From NCBI GenBank assembly GCA_965204655.1, contig OZ241998.1, positions 124,001-188,000 of the forward strand: 64,000 nucleotides of DNA, read 5' to 3'. How positions within the stretch are numbered: the stretch's first letter is position 1; every line of letters begins with the position of its first letter. The translations under genes were made by a program, and so were the position numbers. Of the stretch, positions 1 to 8,674 are shown piece by piece. Under the pieces are notes generated by a model, which was given only the letters and a program-made list of their open reading frames with translations, did no database searches and was not told where the DNA came from. The DNA is from CATQHL01 sp965204655 (GTDB lineage: Bacteria > Actinomycetota > Acidimicrobiia > Acidimicrobiales > CATQHL01).

Positions 1-537
1 CGAACCCAAACCCACACTAAAACGCTCAAAACCCGCAGGACACACCAAAGAAGAAACAACCGACTCCACACGCACACACGACGAACCACCCTCGGACAGC
101 GTAAAACCCGACGGACACTCAGACTCGCCAGAACCACCAGACGAAGACCCAGACCCAGAAGAACCCGAAGAAGAATCCCCAGACGAAGACCCGGACTGAG
201 AAGAAGAAATAGACGACAGCGAACCCGGAGACCCAGACAAAGAAAAACCTCCTCCGCCCGAACCGACGGAAGCCACCTCGACAGCGCCCGCAGAAGACGC
301 CACCTGGACCGGCGCGAACGCCCGCTCGTCTCCAATCCGGGCCACGAACTCAGCCCTACCCTCCTCCGCTAAACCCGACACAGACAGAGACGATCCAGCG
401 ACCTCTGCCTGAGCAGCAGAAACACCATCCGCAGACAAGACCACAGGCGCCGCCAACGACGCAGCCAAAACTACGGCCACCACCAATGACCTAACAAGAA
501 TCAACTTCTTACTCAAAATCTCTGCTGACAACGGCAT
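1..537 (-). CDS. Secreted Ser-rich surface protein, N-terminal part (runs off left edge)
   Basis: An open frame of 179 codons starts with ATG at 537 and is still open at base 1, so only the N-terminus is seen. A purine-rich AGGAGGA ribosome-binding site lies just upstream of the start. Residues about 10-40 form a signal peptide: KK, then a hydrophobic stretch (LVVAVVLAASLAAPVVL), with likely cleavage after VSA. A Gly/Ser-rich segment follows, then CPSGFTLSEGG, a VESVVSSLVCPAGF motif and FERFSVGLGS at the edge. The signal peptide, the EFVAR motif and the CPxGFERFSVGLGS motif closely match the protein starting at 60609 on the other strand and, more distantly, the one at 35026. By analogy with those it probably continues into Cys-rich and fibronectin-like domains. 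The function is unknown; I infer export and a surface location. Confidence 0.8.
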   Translation of the reverse strand, partial: MPLSAEILSKKLILVRSLVVAVVLAASLAAPVVLSADGVSAAQAEVAGSSLSVSGLAEEGRAEFVARIGDERAFAPVQVASSAGAVEVASVGSGGGGFSLSGSPGSLSSISSSQSGSSSGDSSSGSSGSGSSSGGSGESECPSGFTLSEGGSSCVRVESVVSSLVCPAGFERFSVGLGS

Positions 538-584
538 GGTCTCCTCCTCCTACTCCCAAGTCAGGCTACACGAATATTTTTCAG

Positions 585-593
585 ATTATATCA
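585..593 (-). promoter_or_regulatory. Extended -10 promoter candidate for the left-edge secreted protein
   Basis: Read on the minus strand the sequence is TGATATAAT, a perfect TATAAT hexamer with an upstream TGn (extended -10). It lies about 50 bases before the ATG at 537 in a locally AT-rich stretch. No convincing -35 hexamer is visible 16-18 bases upstream, which is common for extended -10 promoters. The call is by motif only. Confidence 0.4.
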
Positions 594-751
594 TTAGCAT
601 ACTGCGTTTCGCTGCCCGAATCTGAAATGTTGACTTTGAAGCAAGGATGCCGGGCGAAGTAGTTATCACGGATACTTATTATCTAGAAGGAGCGACAAGA
701 GTGTAACGTAGCGGTGACCGCTAGATCGGGAAACACTGAAGGGAGAATCAA

Positions 752-3073
752 ATGGTGACAATGGTCGGAGCGAGCGTCGTCCGCAAGGAGGATGAGAGCC
801 TTCTGACGGGCAGGGGGAGTTACGTAGATTCGGTTCGGCTGGGGGGCACTGTCGTAATGCACTTTGTGAGAAGCGCAGAGGCGCACGCCCGCTTGGTCTC
901 CGTTGACAGAGAGGCTGCGGCCTCGGCGCCGGGGGTGCTGGCCGTCTATGCAGCGGAGGACTTTAGTGACTACGGAAACTTGCCGGGAGTCCCGGGAATG
1001 GACTGCCCGCTGCTCGCGCGCGGCATCGTGCGATTTGCGGGAGAGGCACTCGCCCTGGTGGTGGCGGAGGATCACGCCTCTGCTGCGGACGCAGCCGCGC
1101 TGGTAGAGGTTGAATACGAACCGCTCGAGGTCGTGACTACGCCGGCGGAGGCGATGACCGAAGGGTCACCAGTGCTGCACGAGGAGATCGGCTCCAATGT
1201 GCTCCTGGACACGCCCATCCCCGATGATCTAGCCACTCTCTTCGCCGAGGCTCCGCGCACGGATTCGCTGAAGTTCTGGAACAACCGGCTGCATCCCGTT
1301 CCTATGGAGGCCAGCGCCGTTCTCGCCCACTGGGAACACGACAAACTCACCGTGTGGGCGTCCACCCAGGTGCCGCACGCACTGCGCAACACGCTTTCTA
1401 ACTTCCTTGGCATTCAGCAGAGCCGCTGTCGAGTTGTCCAGCCGGACGTGGGGGGAGGGTTCGGAGCCAAGGTGCAGTGGTATCCAGAACTTCTGCTGGC
1501 ACCGATCGTCTCTAAGCGGCTAGGGCGCCCTGTGAAGTACGTACAGACACGCACCGAGTGCTTCCAGGCCATGTTTCCCGGGCGCGATCAGCACCACTCC
1601 GTTGACGTTGCGTTTGACGACGACGGCAAGATCCTGGGCATTCTGAGCGAGGTGGTCGCCGACTGCGGCGCCTACCCGGATGTTCCGATAGCCCTAGGCA
1701 TGCCCACGCTCACTAACTGGATGTCGTCCGGCTGCTACGCCATCGGGGCTATTTCGGCCGGCCACAAGGTGGTTGCCACCAACAAGACCCCGTACTCCTC
1801 TTACCGCGGCGCCGGACGCCCGGAGGCGGCCTATCTGATAGAGCGTGTGATTGATCTCGTTGCCGATAAAACTGGACTCGATCCGGTGGACGTGCGCTTC
1901 GCTAACTTCATACCCGCCGACGCCTTCCCTTACAAGGTGCCGCACGCTGAGGTCTACTACGACAGCGGCAACTACAAGGAGTCTCTGGAGAAACTGCTGG
2001 AGATCGCTGAGTACGAAGCCCTCAAGGAGGAACGGGAGCGCCGCAACTCTGACCCAGGCAAGAATCTGATGGGTATCGGTCTTTCCACCTGGGTGGAGAT
2101 CGCCTCCTTCGGGCCGCGCGGCTCGATGGAGCTTTTTGGTCATATCGGCAGCTACGAATCGTCTCAGGTGCGGATACAGCCCGACGGCACGGCGATTGTC
2201 AACACGGGAGCCGCTCCGCACGGGCAGGGGACGGTGACCATCCTCTCGCAGATCGCCGCAGACGAGCTGCAGATTCCCTTTGCCGACATCACCGTGCGCT
2301 ACGGCGACACCGACTCGACTCCGCAGGGCGTGGGCACTATGGGGTCGCGCACGGCGGCGCTGGCGGGGGAGTCCACCAAACTGGCGGCCCAAAAGGTGAT
2401 GGACACCGCCTGCCGGATAGCGGCTCACCTTCTAGAGGCCAACCCCGACGACGTGATCTGCGAGGAGGGCAGGTTCTCGGTAGTAGGCACGCCGGAGAAG
2501 TCCGTCGGCTGGAGGGAGGTAGGTTGGGCGGGGTTGTCGCCCACGCAACTTCCTGAAGGCTTAGAGACGGGCTGCCTGGAGGCGGCGGCCTATTTTGAGC
2601 CTTCCGGCTTCACCTTTCCATTCGGCGCCTACCTCTGCGTGGTGGGGATAGACAGGGAGACGGGCGGCGTGGAAATCGAGCAGTTCCTGACGGTTGACGA
2701 CTGCGGGACGGTGCTCAACCCGCTGCTGGCCGACGGGCAGGTGCAGGGCGGAATCGTGCAGGGCATAGCTCAGGCGCTGTATGAGGAGATGCGCTATGGC
2801 CCCGGGGGTCAGCCGATCACGGCCAACCTGGCGGACTACCTTGTGCCGGCCGCTTCTGACGTGCCGTCCATCGTCACCGATCGCACCGTGACGCTCACAC
2901 CGCACAACTCTCTCGGCGCCAAGGGCATCGGCGAGGCGGGTTCGATCGGGGCGCCGCCGGCGGTGATCAACGCTGTGGTTGACGCCTTGAGCCAATTCGG
3001 GGTTCTCCACATCGACATGCCGGCCACGCCTGAGCAGATCTGGCGCGCCATGCAGGCTGAGCAGACTGACTAG
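752..3073 (+). CDS. CoxL-type molybdenum hydroxylase large subunit (form II, orphan)
   Basis: This is a 773-residue molybdopterin-binding large subunit of the xanthine dehydrogenase/aldehyde oxidase/CoxL family, of typical length. The N-terminus (VGASVVRKEDESLLTGRGSY) and the GGGFGAK cofactor-binding motif are conserved. The active-site loop reads SYRGAGR. Form I CO dehydrogenases have AYRCSFR with the copper-binding Cys; here Gly replaces that Cys, so CO oxidation is unlikely and an aldehyde or N-heterocycle hydroxylase is more plausible. The base-catalyst Glu sits in KGIGEAGSIGAPP near the C-terminus. The start is ATG 752 behind a GGGAGA site. No small or medium subunit is adjacent, so it must use subunits encoded elsewhere, possibly those at 28651-29954. 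The substrate is unknown. Confidence 0.9.
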   Translation: MVTMVGASVVRKEDESLLTGRGSYVDSVRLGGTVVMHFVRSAEAHARLVSVDREAAASAPGVLAVYAAEDFSDYGNLPGVPGMDCPLLARGIVRFAGEALALVVAEDHASAADAAALVEVEYEPLEVVTTPAEAMTEGSPVLHEEIGSNVLLDTPIPDDLATLFAEAPRTDSLKFWNNRLHPVPMEASAVLAHWEHDKLTVWASTQVPHALRNTLSNFLGIQQSRCRVVQPDVGGGFGAKVQWYPELLLAPIVSKRLGRPVKYVQTRTECFQAMFPGRDQHHSVDVAFDDDGKILGILSEVVADCGAYPDVPIALGMPTLTNWMSSGCYAIGAISAGHKVVATNKTPYSSYRGAGRPEAAYLIERVIDLVADKTGLDPVDVRFANFIPADAFPYKVPHAEVYYDSGNYKESLEKLLEIAEYEALKEERERRNSDPGKNLMGIGLSTWVEIASFGPRGSMELFGHIGSYESSQVRIQPDGTAIVNTGAAPHGQGTVTILSQIAADELQIPFADITVRYGDTDSTPQGVGTMGSRTAALAGESTKLAAQKVMDTACRIAAHLLEANPDDVICEEGRFSVVGTPEKSVGWREVGWAGLSPTQLPEGLETGCLEAAAYFEPSGFTFPFGAYLCVVGIDRETGGVEIEQFLTVDDCGTVLNPLLADGQVQGGIVQGIAQALYEEMRYGPGGQPITANLADYLVPAASDVPSIVTDRTVTLTPHNSLGAKGIGEAGSIGAPPAVINAVVDALSQFGVLHIDMPATPEQIWRAMQAEQTD

Positions 3074-3086
3074 ACGGGGCGTCTAG
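3070..3086 (+). terminator. Short hairpin over the stop codon of the orphan coxL-like gene
   Basis: A perfect inverted repeat CTAGAC-GGGGC-GTCTAG (6-bp stem, 5-base loop) includes the TAG stop at 3071-3073. It lies between two convergent genes. There is no T-tract, so termination activity is uncertain. Confidence 0.3.
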
Positions 3087-3126
3087 CTTCCCCACGTGCG
3101 CCCAAGAGCACAGAGAGAACCTCAGA

Positions 3127-4173
3127 TCAGCCCTCCGACAACCCCCTGGCGCTGTGCAGGTGATCGGTCAACTCCTCCAGCGGGCAGCGGGCGTTGAGGC
3201 CGCTGGTGGAGGGCATGAGGTAGACAGGTCTGCCGCCTATGCGGCGGTGCTGAGCACCCGCTTTGGCGCGCCGGTCGACCGCTGCCCGCCACCCTGCTAA
3301 TCCTACGAAGCACACTACGGCCGGCTTCAGCCAGCCGGCTAAGACCTCCAGCCGCTCCAGCCCCTGCTTGAACTCTGAGGGGGTGATCTCCTCGGCTCGT
3401 TGGGATGGGCGTTTGACTAGGTCGGTCATTCCCACGCCGTGCTCACGCAAGGCGCGCCCAGGATCGCGGTCGGAGGAGATCAAGCCGGCGGCGAGGGCTG
3501 CAGGCCAGAAGCGGTTTCCCGCCGAGGCGAAGCCCACTCCTACTGCTGCTGCGTGAAGGCTGGGGTTTAACCCGCAGACGAGCATTCTCATACCTTCCCC
3601 CACGGTGTCGGGCAAAGTGCCCGAGCGTTGAGCGGTTACAAAAAGCGTGCGATCCCTTCGGGCGATGCTTTCCACCGAGAATCCCGCTCCTTCAAGGACA
3701 GCCCGCAGGAGTCGCATCGGCCAGTGCGAAAAGTACCGACCAGGAAAGTCGTCGTCTGCGATCTGCCCGTATTCCATATCTCCGGCGAAAAGGTGAAGTT
3801 CCACCGGTGCGTCTGGCGCCAGCACAGCGTGCAGATCGGCCAAGGCCATCGGGATCTCCGTCCGTCTCAGGTGTACGTAAGATCGCGACGCCCAAGCGCC
3901 CCGCAAGGCGCCGCGGCGGAACGGCAAGGCCCTCAGGTCGCCGACGACGCGAAGGTTTCCTTGCGCCTTGGCCAGCATGGATCGGCTGGCGTCAAGAGCG
4001 ATGGCAGGCTGGGGCAGGAGGGGAGTGTGCCATCCCGGCCCGCATCCCAGATCGGCCACCGGGCCGGCGTCTAACTTATTGCGGAAGTTGTCTAGTCGGT
4101 CGCGAAACCTGAGTGAGCGCCGCTGCAGCCATTCATCGGCCTGATCGTCGTAGACGCGGATGTTCGGGTCCAT
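3127..4173 (-). CDS. Fusion of a SAM-dependent methyltransferase and a Mug/TDG-type uracil-DNA glycosylase
   Basis: One uninterrupted 348-residue frame joins two domains. Residues about 1-190 are a class I methyltransferase: motif I is VADLGCGPGWHTPLL, followed by ALDASRSMLAKAQ and a VVGDLRALPF motif, ending in a typical FSVESIARRDRTLFVTAQ tail. Residues about 195-340 resemble the mismatch-specific uracil-DNA glycosylase Mug: a CGLNPSLHAAAVGVGFA motif followed by NRFWPAL, and a C-terminal STSGLNAR motif comparable to the conserved NPSGL region of Mug. Mug enzymes remove U or T from G mismatches. The methyl acceptor is unknown. The start is ATG 4173 after GGAGAA. The gene is convergent with the orphan coxL-like gene. 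A frameshift joining two genes is unlikely because the linker is a single continuous frame. Confidence 0.8.
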   Translation of the reverse strand: MDPNIRVYDDQADEWLQRRSLRFRDRLDNFRNKLDAGPVADLGCGPGWHTPLLPQPAIALDASRSMLAKAQGNLRVVGDLRALPFRRGALRGAWASRSYVHLRRTEIPMALADLHAVLAPDAPVELHLFAGDMEYGQIADDDFPGRYFSHWPMRLLRAVLEGAGFSVESIARRDRTLFVTAQRSGTLPDTVGEGMRMLVCGLNPSLHAAAVGVGFASAGNRFWPAALAAGLISSDRDPGRALREHGVGMTDLVKRPSQRAEEITPSEFKQGLERLEVLAGWLKPAVVCFVGLAGWRAAVDRRAKAGAQHRRIGGRPVYLMPSTSGLNARCPLEELTDHLHSARGLSEG

Positions 4174-4268
4174 CGGTTCTCCAGTCTCGGAAGGCGTAAG
4201 TCCATTCCGGCGGCATCAAGGTCATGGGCGGATGGGCTGCGCGTGGATGTTGTGTTTCCATTCGGCTC

Positions 4269-4302
4269 TCCGGTCTTGCTCATTCGGACATCCGGTCTTG
4301 CT
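4269..4302. repeat. Direct repeat of 12 bp with a 22-bp period in a divergent promoter region
   Basis: TCCGGTCTTGCT occurs at 4269-4280 and again at 4291-4302, two helical turns apart, between the divergently oriented methyltransferase-Mug gene (start 4173) and the small gene at 4376. The spacing would place two protein molecules on the same DNA face, so an operator is possible. There is no direct evidence of a regulator. Confidence 0.4.
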
Positions 4303-4375
4303 GGAAGGCTTCCGCCGGGGGAACGCTTCGGAGTGAAGGTTTACGAACGGCGCAGTGTGCAAGTAAAATCATCCC

Positions 4376-4627
4376 GTGGCTAACAGCAAGACCAAATCAG
4401 CCGAAAAAAGAGCAGCCGAAAAAAAGGCGGCTTCTGTAGAGACCCAGTCGGAGTCATCTCCAACTCCTTCCACTTCAGCGGTTCTTGGGGAGGCGCTTAC
4501 TCTCATCGACGACAAGCTAGGCGAGGTTTCCATGAGGGAGTTGGTGTCCCGGACGGAGTTCACCGACGTCTTGCTCGACCTTCGCATACTCCTAGCGGCC
4601 GAAGTAGAGGCGCTGTCCAGCAACTGA
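4376..4627 (+). CDS. Small hypothetical protein, 83 residues
   Basis: The start is GTG 4376 and the product is not one I recognise. The first 20 residues are Lys/Ala-rich (SAEKRAAEKKAA), followed by a Ser/Thr/Pro linker, then a compact amphipathic segment (LTLIDDKLGEVSMRELV, then LLDLRILLAAEVEAL) that looks like a folded helical domain. No signal peptide or membrane segment is seen. Its last 36 bases overlap the 3' end of the convergent flavoprotein gene. No strong ribosome-binding site is visible, so translation is less certain than for its neighbours. Confidence 0.55.
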   Translation: MANSKTKSAEKRAAEKKAASVETQSESSPTPSTSAVLGEALTLIDDKLGEVSMRELVSRTEFTDVLLDLRILLAAEVEALSSN

Positions 4628-5866
4628 CGCCGCCGCTTCTGCTTCGGGCATCCGGCGAGATCCGGACACCCCCGGAGGGAGAGCAGGTGGGTAGCCGAAA
4701 CTCCAGCGCTCGGGGGTGAATAGAAGCGCTCTGGGGTAGTCCTCAAACAACCAAAGTGCGAACTCCCTCCGTGTGAAGGGGGTGATTCCCGAGATCGCCA
4801 TAGCGAGGTCGATACCCGTGGAGGAGAGCATCACTTTTCCAAGCCTTCTCGCCAGGCGATGATCTTCCTTGAGGTGACGATCCACTCGCCCCAGGTAGGC
4901 GTTGCGGACTCCGTCTATATCAAAAGGCCCCTTGGAGATCAGCGCCCCCGCAGCCAGCATCCCGCTGAGCAGGGCTTGCCCGATGCCTTCTCCGGTCATC
5001 GGGTCGCCGACTGCTCCTGCGTCCCCGCAGAAGAGCACCCTGTGAGCCCAGAGAGGCAGGTCGCCTAGCCGAGTGGGGATAGGCCATGCCCGGTGACGGT
5101 CTTCGGGCTCGGCCTGCGCTCCGAGCGCCGAGGCGATGTGGGGGCGTTTGATCAACTCCCGCCAGAGGTGGTTCATCCCTTTCGTGGAGCGATTTCCCCG
5201 CCAGATTCCGAATCCCACGTTGGCTCGCCTCCCGGGCAGGGGAAAAGACCACACGTATCCAGGCAGTATCTCTGGTTCGAACCACACGAAGAGCGTCTCG
5301 CTCGCTTCCGGACGCACTCCCCGGTAGTACTGGCGAAAGGCGTGCCAGTCACCTTTGTAGGCGGGTGGGGAGAGGCCTAGCATCCGGCGGGTGGGAGACC
5401 ACATGCCGTCGGCGGCCACCACGTACCTCGAGGAGACGACGCCCAGACCCTCCGCTCTCACCTCCACTCGGTCGGGGTGCAGGGAAATCCCCCTGCTGGC
5501 GCAGTCGTCGTAGACCTCCGCCCCAGCGTCGCGGGCCAGGGCCAGAAGGGCGGCGTCGAGCTGGCGGCGCTCCGCGACCGCGGCGCAGCGCCGGGCATTT
5601 GACGGAAACGGGTAGGTGACTACACGACCTTTAGGTGAACGGATGGTCACCTGCGAGGCAGCCTGCCAGGAACTCAGCGCCGAAGGCCGAAGCTCTAGGT
5701 GTTCAAGAAGCCGCAGGGCGCCTGCGGTCAGTCCGTCTCCGCAATACTTGTCTCGGGGCATCCGGGCCTTCTCCAAGAGCACCACCGAGAGCCCGGAGCG
5801 GGCGAGGGAGATGGCCGAAGCCGCCCCGGCCGGCCCCCCTCCGATGATTGTGATGTCGGTGATCAA
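4592..5866 (-). CDS. Geranylgeranyl reductase-family FAD-dependent oxidoreductase
   Basis: A 424-residue flavoprotein of the GGR/p-hydroxybenzoate hydroxylase fold. The N-terminal dinucleotide motif is IIGGGPAGAASAISLARSG, followed by LLEKARMPRDKYCGDGL, which is characteristic of geranylgeranyl reductases. ADGMWSPTRRMLGL and the second FAD motif FCGDAGAVGDPMTGEGIGQAL are present. Family members reduce isoprenoid double bonds, such as menaquinone side chains or lipid chains, or hydroxylate aromatics; the substrate cannot be told here. Translation starts at TTG 5866, sharing TTGA with the stop of the upstream VanW gene, so the two are translationally coupled. The C-terminal coding end overlaps the convergent small gene by 36 bases. 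Confidence 0.88.
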   Translation of the reverse strand: MITDITIIGGGPAGAASAISLARSGLSVVLLEKARMPRDKYCGDGLTAGALRLLEHLELRPSALSSWQAASQVTIRSPKGRVVTYPFPSNARRCAAVAERRQLDAALLALARDAGAEVYDDCASRGISLHPDRVEVRAEGLGVVSSRYVVAADGMWSPTRRMLGLSPPAYKGDWHAFRQYYRGVRPEASETLFVWFEPEILPGYVWSFPLPGRRANVGFGIWRGNRSTKGMNHLWRELIKRPHIASALGAQAEPEDRHRAWPIPTRLGDLPLWAHRVLFCGDAGAVGDPMTGEGIGQALLSGMLAAGALISKGPFDIDGVRNAYLGRVDRHLKEDHRLARRLGKVMLSSTGIDLAMAISGITPFTRREFALWLFEDYPRALLFTPERWSFGYPPALPPGVSGSRRMPEAEAAASVAGQRLYFGR

Positions 5867-7890
5867 GCGGCTGCTTCGGGTGGAGGTGCTTCGTCGGACG
5901 CCTGGCCGGGCACCGAAGCGGTTTCCCCGCTCTCGCCGCTTGGCGCAGCCTCAGGCTGGTTGGCGCTCGGTTCGGGCGGAGCGCAGGTGCCCGGCGGGGA
6001 GTTTGCGTCTCCGGGTCCGCACACCGGGATGCAGTTCAGGTTGTTCCCTGCGCCGCCTTGTGCGCCCTGGCAGATTGGCCTGCAGTTTGTATCGGTGACC
6101 GATGTCGCTGAACATATCGGTATGCAGGAGTCGTTCCAGCCGTCTAGGTCCGTGTCTACCGCAGCCGTGCCTGGCGAGCAGTCGGGCGGGGGCACTTCCG
6201 GTTCTCCATCGCATTTCAGACCTTCCCCCGGCCTGTAAAGGGCGCCCACCGTGTCTTCAAGGATGGAGTTGTCAGGGAAGGTGCGGGTTCGAGTGGTGAT
6301 GACCTTCTGACACTCTTCTTGTTCTATGACCTCCTGTGCGCTTTGTTCCACATCCATGTACTTCGTGCTGTAGATGCTCACCGTGATGGAATCCTCTGTG
6401 GAAGTAGGCCAGAGCAGCATTGAGTAGGGCGTGTTGTTGATGAGTTCCAAATCCGGGTGAGGGTATGAGATCGTCGCCTCGCGCCCGTACGGGTAGCGCG
6501 ATATGTAGAGAGTGTGAGCTTGGTATTCTCCGAAGTCGAGACCAGCGAAGAAGGCAGCGTTGAAGAGGGTGGTGGCGAACTGCGAGACCCCTCCTCCGAT
6601 GTCTGACTGGTAGAGGCCGCGGTAGATGACGCCACCTGGGGCGAACCCTTTCTCAATCGTGCGCGGACCTACGAATTCGTTCACCGACCAGGTCTCCCCC
6701 GGAGCGATGACAGCTCCTTGGATGATCTCTCCGATGCGCCGAATGTTGATGACTCGGCTTTGTCCGGGCGTGAAGTTGGTGGTGAACTCGCCCACGAGTT
6801 CTCTGATGCCGGTTTCTTCGATCAGGTCACGCCGGGAGTCGGGGTCTTCGGTGAGGGTGAGTTGGAGGTTCTTTTCACCGTTGCGAAGAGTTTCGAGAAC
6901 TTTCTCGCCGATGTCCCCAGCGCAGCATCGGAAGGATGGAGTGGAGTCCACGACTGTCGGGGTGCCGTCGACCAATTTAAATCGGCCTGCTTCCCCCTCG
7001 ATCCGTGTGGAGGCTAGACGCGCTTTCAGCAGTTCTCCCACGCGTCCGGTGTCCATTTGGATACTGGGAGGATCCCCTACTACGGGTGTGATCCAGCTCC
7101 GCAGTTCGTCCGGCAGGACGTCTCGGATCGTGTCGTGCAGGTAGATCGTCAACCCCATTTCGGTCACCTCGTTGGCGTAGTCCACGCTGTCCTGAAGCGA
7201 GACAGTGGGTACTACAGGAGGCGTCGTCGTGCTCTCCAAGGTCAAGGACTCCGGCAAGACCGCCCGCTCGCCCGCTTGGCGCAGAGCATTCCGCAAGGAA
7301 ACTGGGGCTATTTCCTCGCCCTCGGCGCCTCCGACGACCTGAAACGAGCGTCCAGGAGCCGCGGGATTGTTTTCCAGGACGATCCGCGCCGAGGTTGGAG
7401 AGGAAATTACAGTGGTCGGGAAGTCTTGGATGTATTCCTCTGCGGTTTCCTCACTCCACAGGGTCTGAAGGCGAACTTCGTAGGGTGTGAAGAAAGCGCC
7501 CAGCCAACGGAACGGGATTGACGCCAGCGAGCCTCTGCCGGTTCTGAGCACTTCGGCGACTCCTGCTTCAACGTCGAGTCTGAACCCCAGTTCTTCGGCG
7601 GTGACGGCGATGCTTTCCTGCGGCAGGAGCAGATGAACTTTCCGGTCGGCGAACTCCTCGGCAATGGCTTGAATCCGGTCTCTGACATCCTCCTCATTGA
7701 GACCGCCCACTGCCACGCCCTCCACTGAGACATTGCGGACGGAGCCCTCGGAGTGGACGGCATAATCGGCGAACAGGGCAATTAAGAAGCCGCAGATCAC
7801 GACGATCATCAGTACAAGCAGCAGACGCAGAGGAGCCCACGTCTTGCGTTTTCTGCGTTTAGGGCGTTTGGGGCGATGTCTTGGACGCAA
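5863..7890 (-). CDS. VanW-family, membrane-anchored cell-wall protein with Cys-rich tail
   Basis: This is a 675-residue protein with a very basic N-terminus (RPRHRPKRPKRRKRK), one membrane helix at about residues 20-45, and an extracellular body. The N-terminal half looks like the putative peptidoglycan-binding repeats found before VanW domains (NVSVEGVAVGGLNEEDV). The VanW domain spans about residues 390-520, with FAPGGVIYRGLY and DIGGGVSQFATTLFNAAF. A C-terminal extension of about 100 residues carries three C-x-P-[IV]-C motifs and a calcium-loop-like DTDLDGWNDSC, ending in a Pro/Ala/Glu-rich tail. The role is probably in the cell envelope; VanW has no settled biochemical function. The start is most likely TTG 7890, but no ribosome-binding site is evident. 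Confidence 0.87.
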   Translation of the reverse strand: MRPRHRPKRPKRRKRKTWAPLRLLLVLMIVVICGFLIALFADYAVHSEGSVRNVSVEGVAVGGLNEEDVRDRIQAIAEEFADRKVHLLLPQESIAVTAEELGFRLDVEAGVAEVLRTGRGSLASIPFRWLGAFFTPYEVRLQTLWSEETAEEYIQDFPTTVISSPTSARIVLENNPAAPGRSFQVVGGAEGEEIAPVSLRNALRQAGERAVLPESLTLESTTTPPVVPTVSLQDSVDYANEVTEMGLTIYLHDTIRDVLPDELRSWITPVVGDPPSIQMDTGRVGELLKARLASTRIEGEAGRFKLVDGTPTVVDSTPSFRCCAGDIGEKVLETLRNGEKNLQLTLTEDPDSRRDLIEETGIRELVGEFTTNFTPGQSRVINIRRIGEIIQGAVIAPGETWSVNEFVGPRTIEKGFAPGGVIYRGLYQSDIGGGVSQFATTLFNAAFFAGLDFGEYQAHTLYISRYPYGREATISYPHPDLELINNTPYSMLLWPTSTEDSITVSIYSTKYMDVEQSAQEVIEQEECQKVITTRTRTFPDNSILEDTVGALYRPGEGLKCDGEPEVPPPDCSPGTAAVDTDLDGWNDSCIPICSATSVTDTNCRPICQGAQGGAGNNLNCIPVCGPGDANSPPGTCAPPEPSANQPEAAPSGESGETASVPGQASDEAPPPEAAA

Positions 7891-7936
7891 GGAGGGAACT
7901 AAACTTATGCATTTAGGGTACTTCTTCGCCCTGATT

Positions 7937-8596
7937 CTAGAAAAGACGGAGTTCGGGTTGGGCGTCCCCTTTCAGGCTTGAATAGTCAACGGTCACGCAG
8001 AGGATGCCGCGTTCCGACGCCAGGACCTTGGCTTGAGGATTGATCTTTTCGGCGACAAACAGGCCACTCACCGGCGCTAGGTCTTTGTTCTTGTTGAGGA
8101 ATTCCAGGTAGCGCGAGAGTTGATCTACTCCGGCGTTGTCGCCTCTCCTCTTGACCTCCACCGCAATGACTTTGCCCTCCTCGTCACGTAGAAGCAGATC
8201 CACCGGCCCGATGGCCGTGGGATACTCACGGCGAATGAGTTTGTAGCCCACTCCCAGAGAAGTCGGATCGTCTGCCAGCAATTCCTGTATGTGTGCTTCC
8301 ACGCCGTCCTTTTCCAGGCCAGGGTCTTCGCCTAATTCGTACGTGACGTCGGAGATCACCTCGGCCAGGGTGATCACGAGGCGCTCTTTGGCAGCGTTTG
8401 AGACGATCCACTGTTCCTCGTCTTCCTGCAGGCGGTTGGGGGGCATCATCCAGTTCAGGGGTTTGTATGCGCCTCCGTCCGAATGGATCGCCACGCTCCC
8501 GTCGGCTTTTCTCATTATGAGACGGACGGCTTCGGGAAGTCTCGCCCCCAGGCGTCCTTCGTACTCCACGCTGCAACGGGCGATCAACAGGCGCAT
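7937..8596 (-). CDS. nucS: Mismatch-specific endonuclease NucS (EndoMS)
   Basis: A 219-residue protein matching NucS over its full length. The N-terminal DNA-binding domain starts MRLLIARCSVEYEGRL. The C-terminal PD-(D/E)xK nuclease has the catalytic residues in GPVDLLLRDEEGKVIAVEVKRR, split as the Asp of PVDLL and the E-x-K of VEVKR. In actinobacteria NucS replaces MutS/MutL by cutting both strands at mismatches and is activated by the DNA sliding clamp. The last residues, QPELRLF, fit a beta-clamp-binding peptide. The start is ATG 8596. It lies between cysQ and the VanW gene on the same strand. Confidence 0.95.
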   Translation of the reverse strand: MRLLIARCSVEYEGRLGARLPEAVRLIMRKADGSVAIHSDGGAYKPLNWMMPPNRLQEDEEQWIVSNAAKERLVITLAEVISDVTYELGEDPGLEKDGVEAHIQELLADDPTSLGVGYKLIRREYPTAIGPVDLLLRDEEGKVIAVEVKRRGDNAGVDQLSRYLEFLNKNKDLAPVSGLFVAEKINPQAKVLASERGILCVTVDYSSLKGDAQPELRLF

Positions 8597-8674
8597 TCGT
8601 TCAACCTTTGCTGCTTAGGGAGCGGCTTTGGTCACTTCCTGCTACCTGCCCTGGCTCGGCTACTCTTCGTCCGC

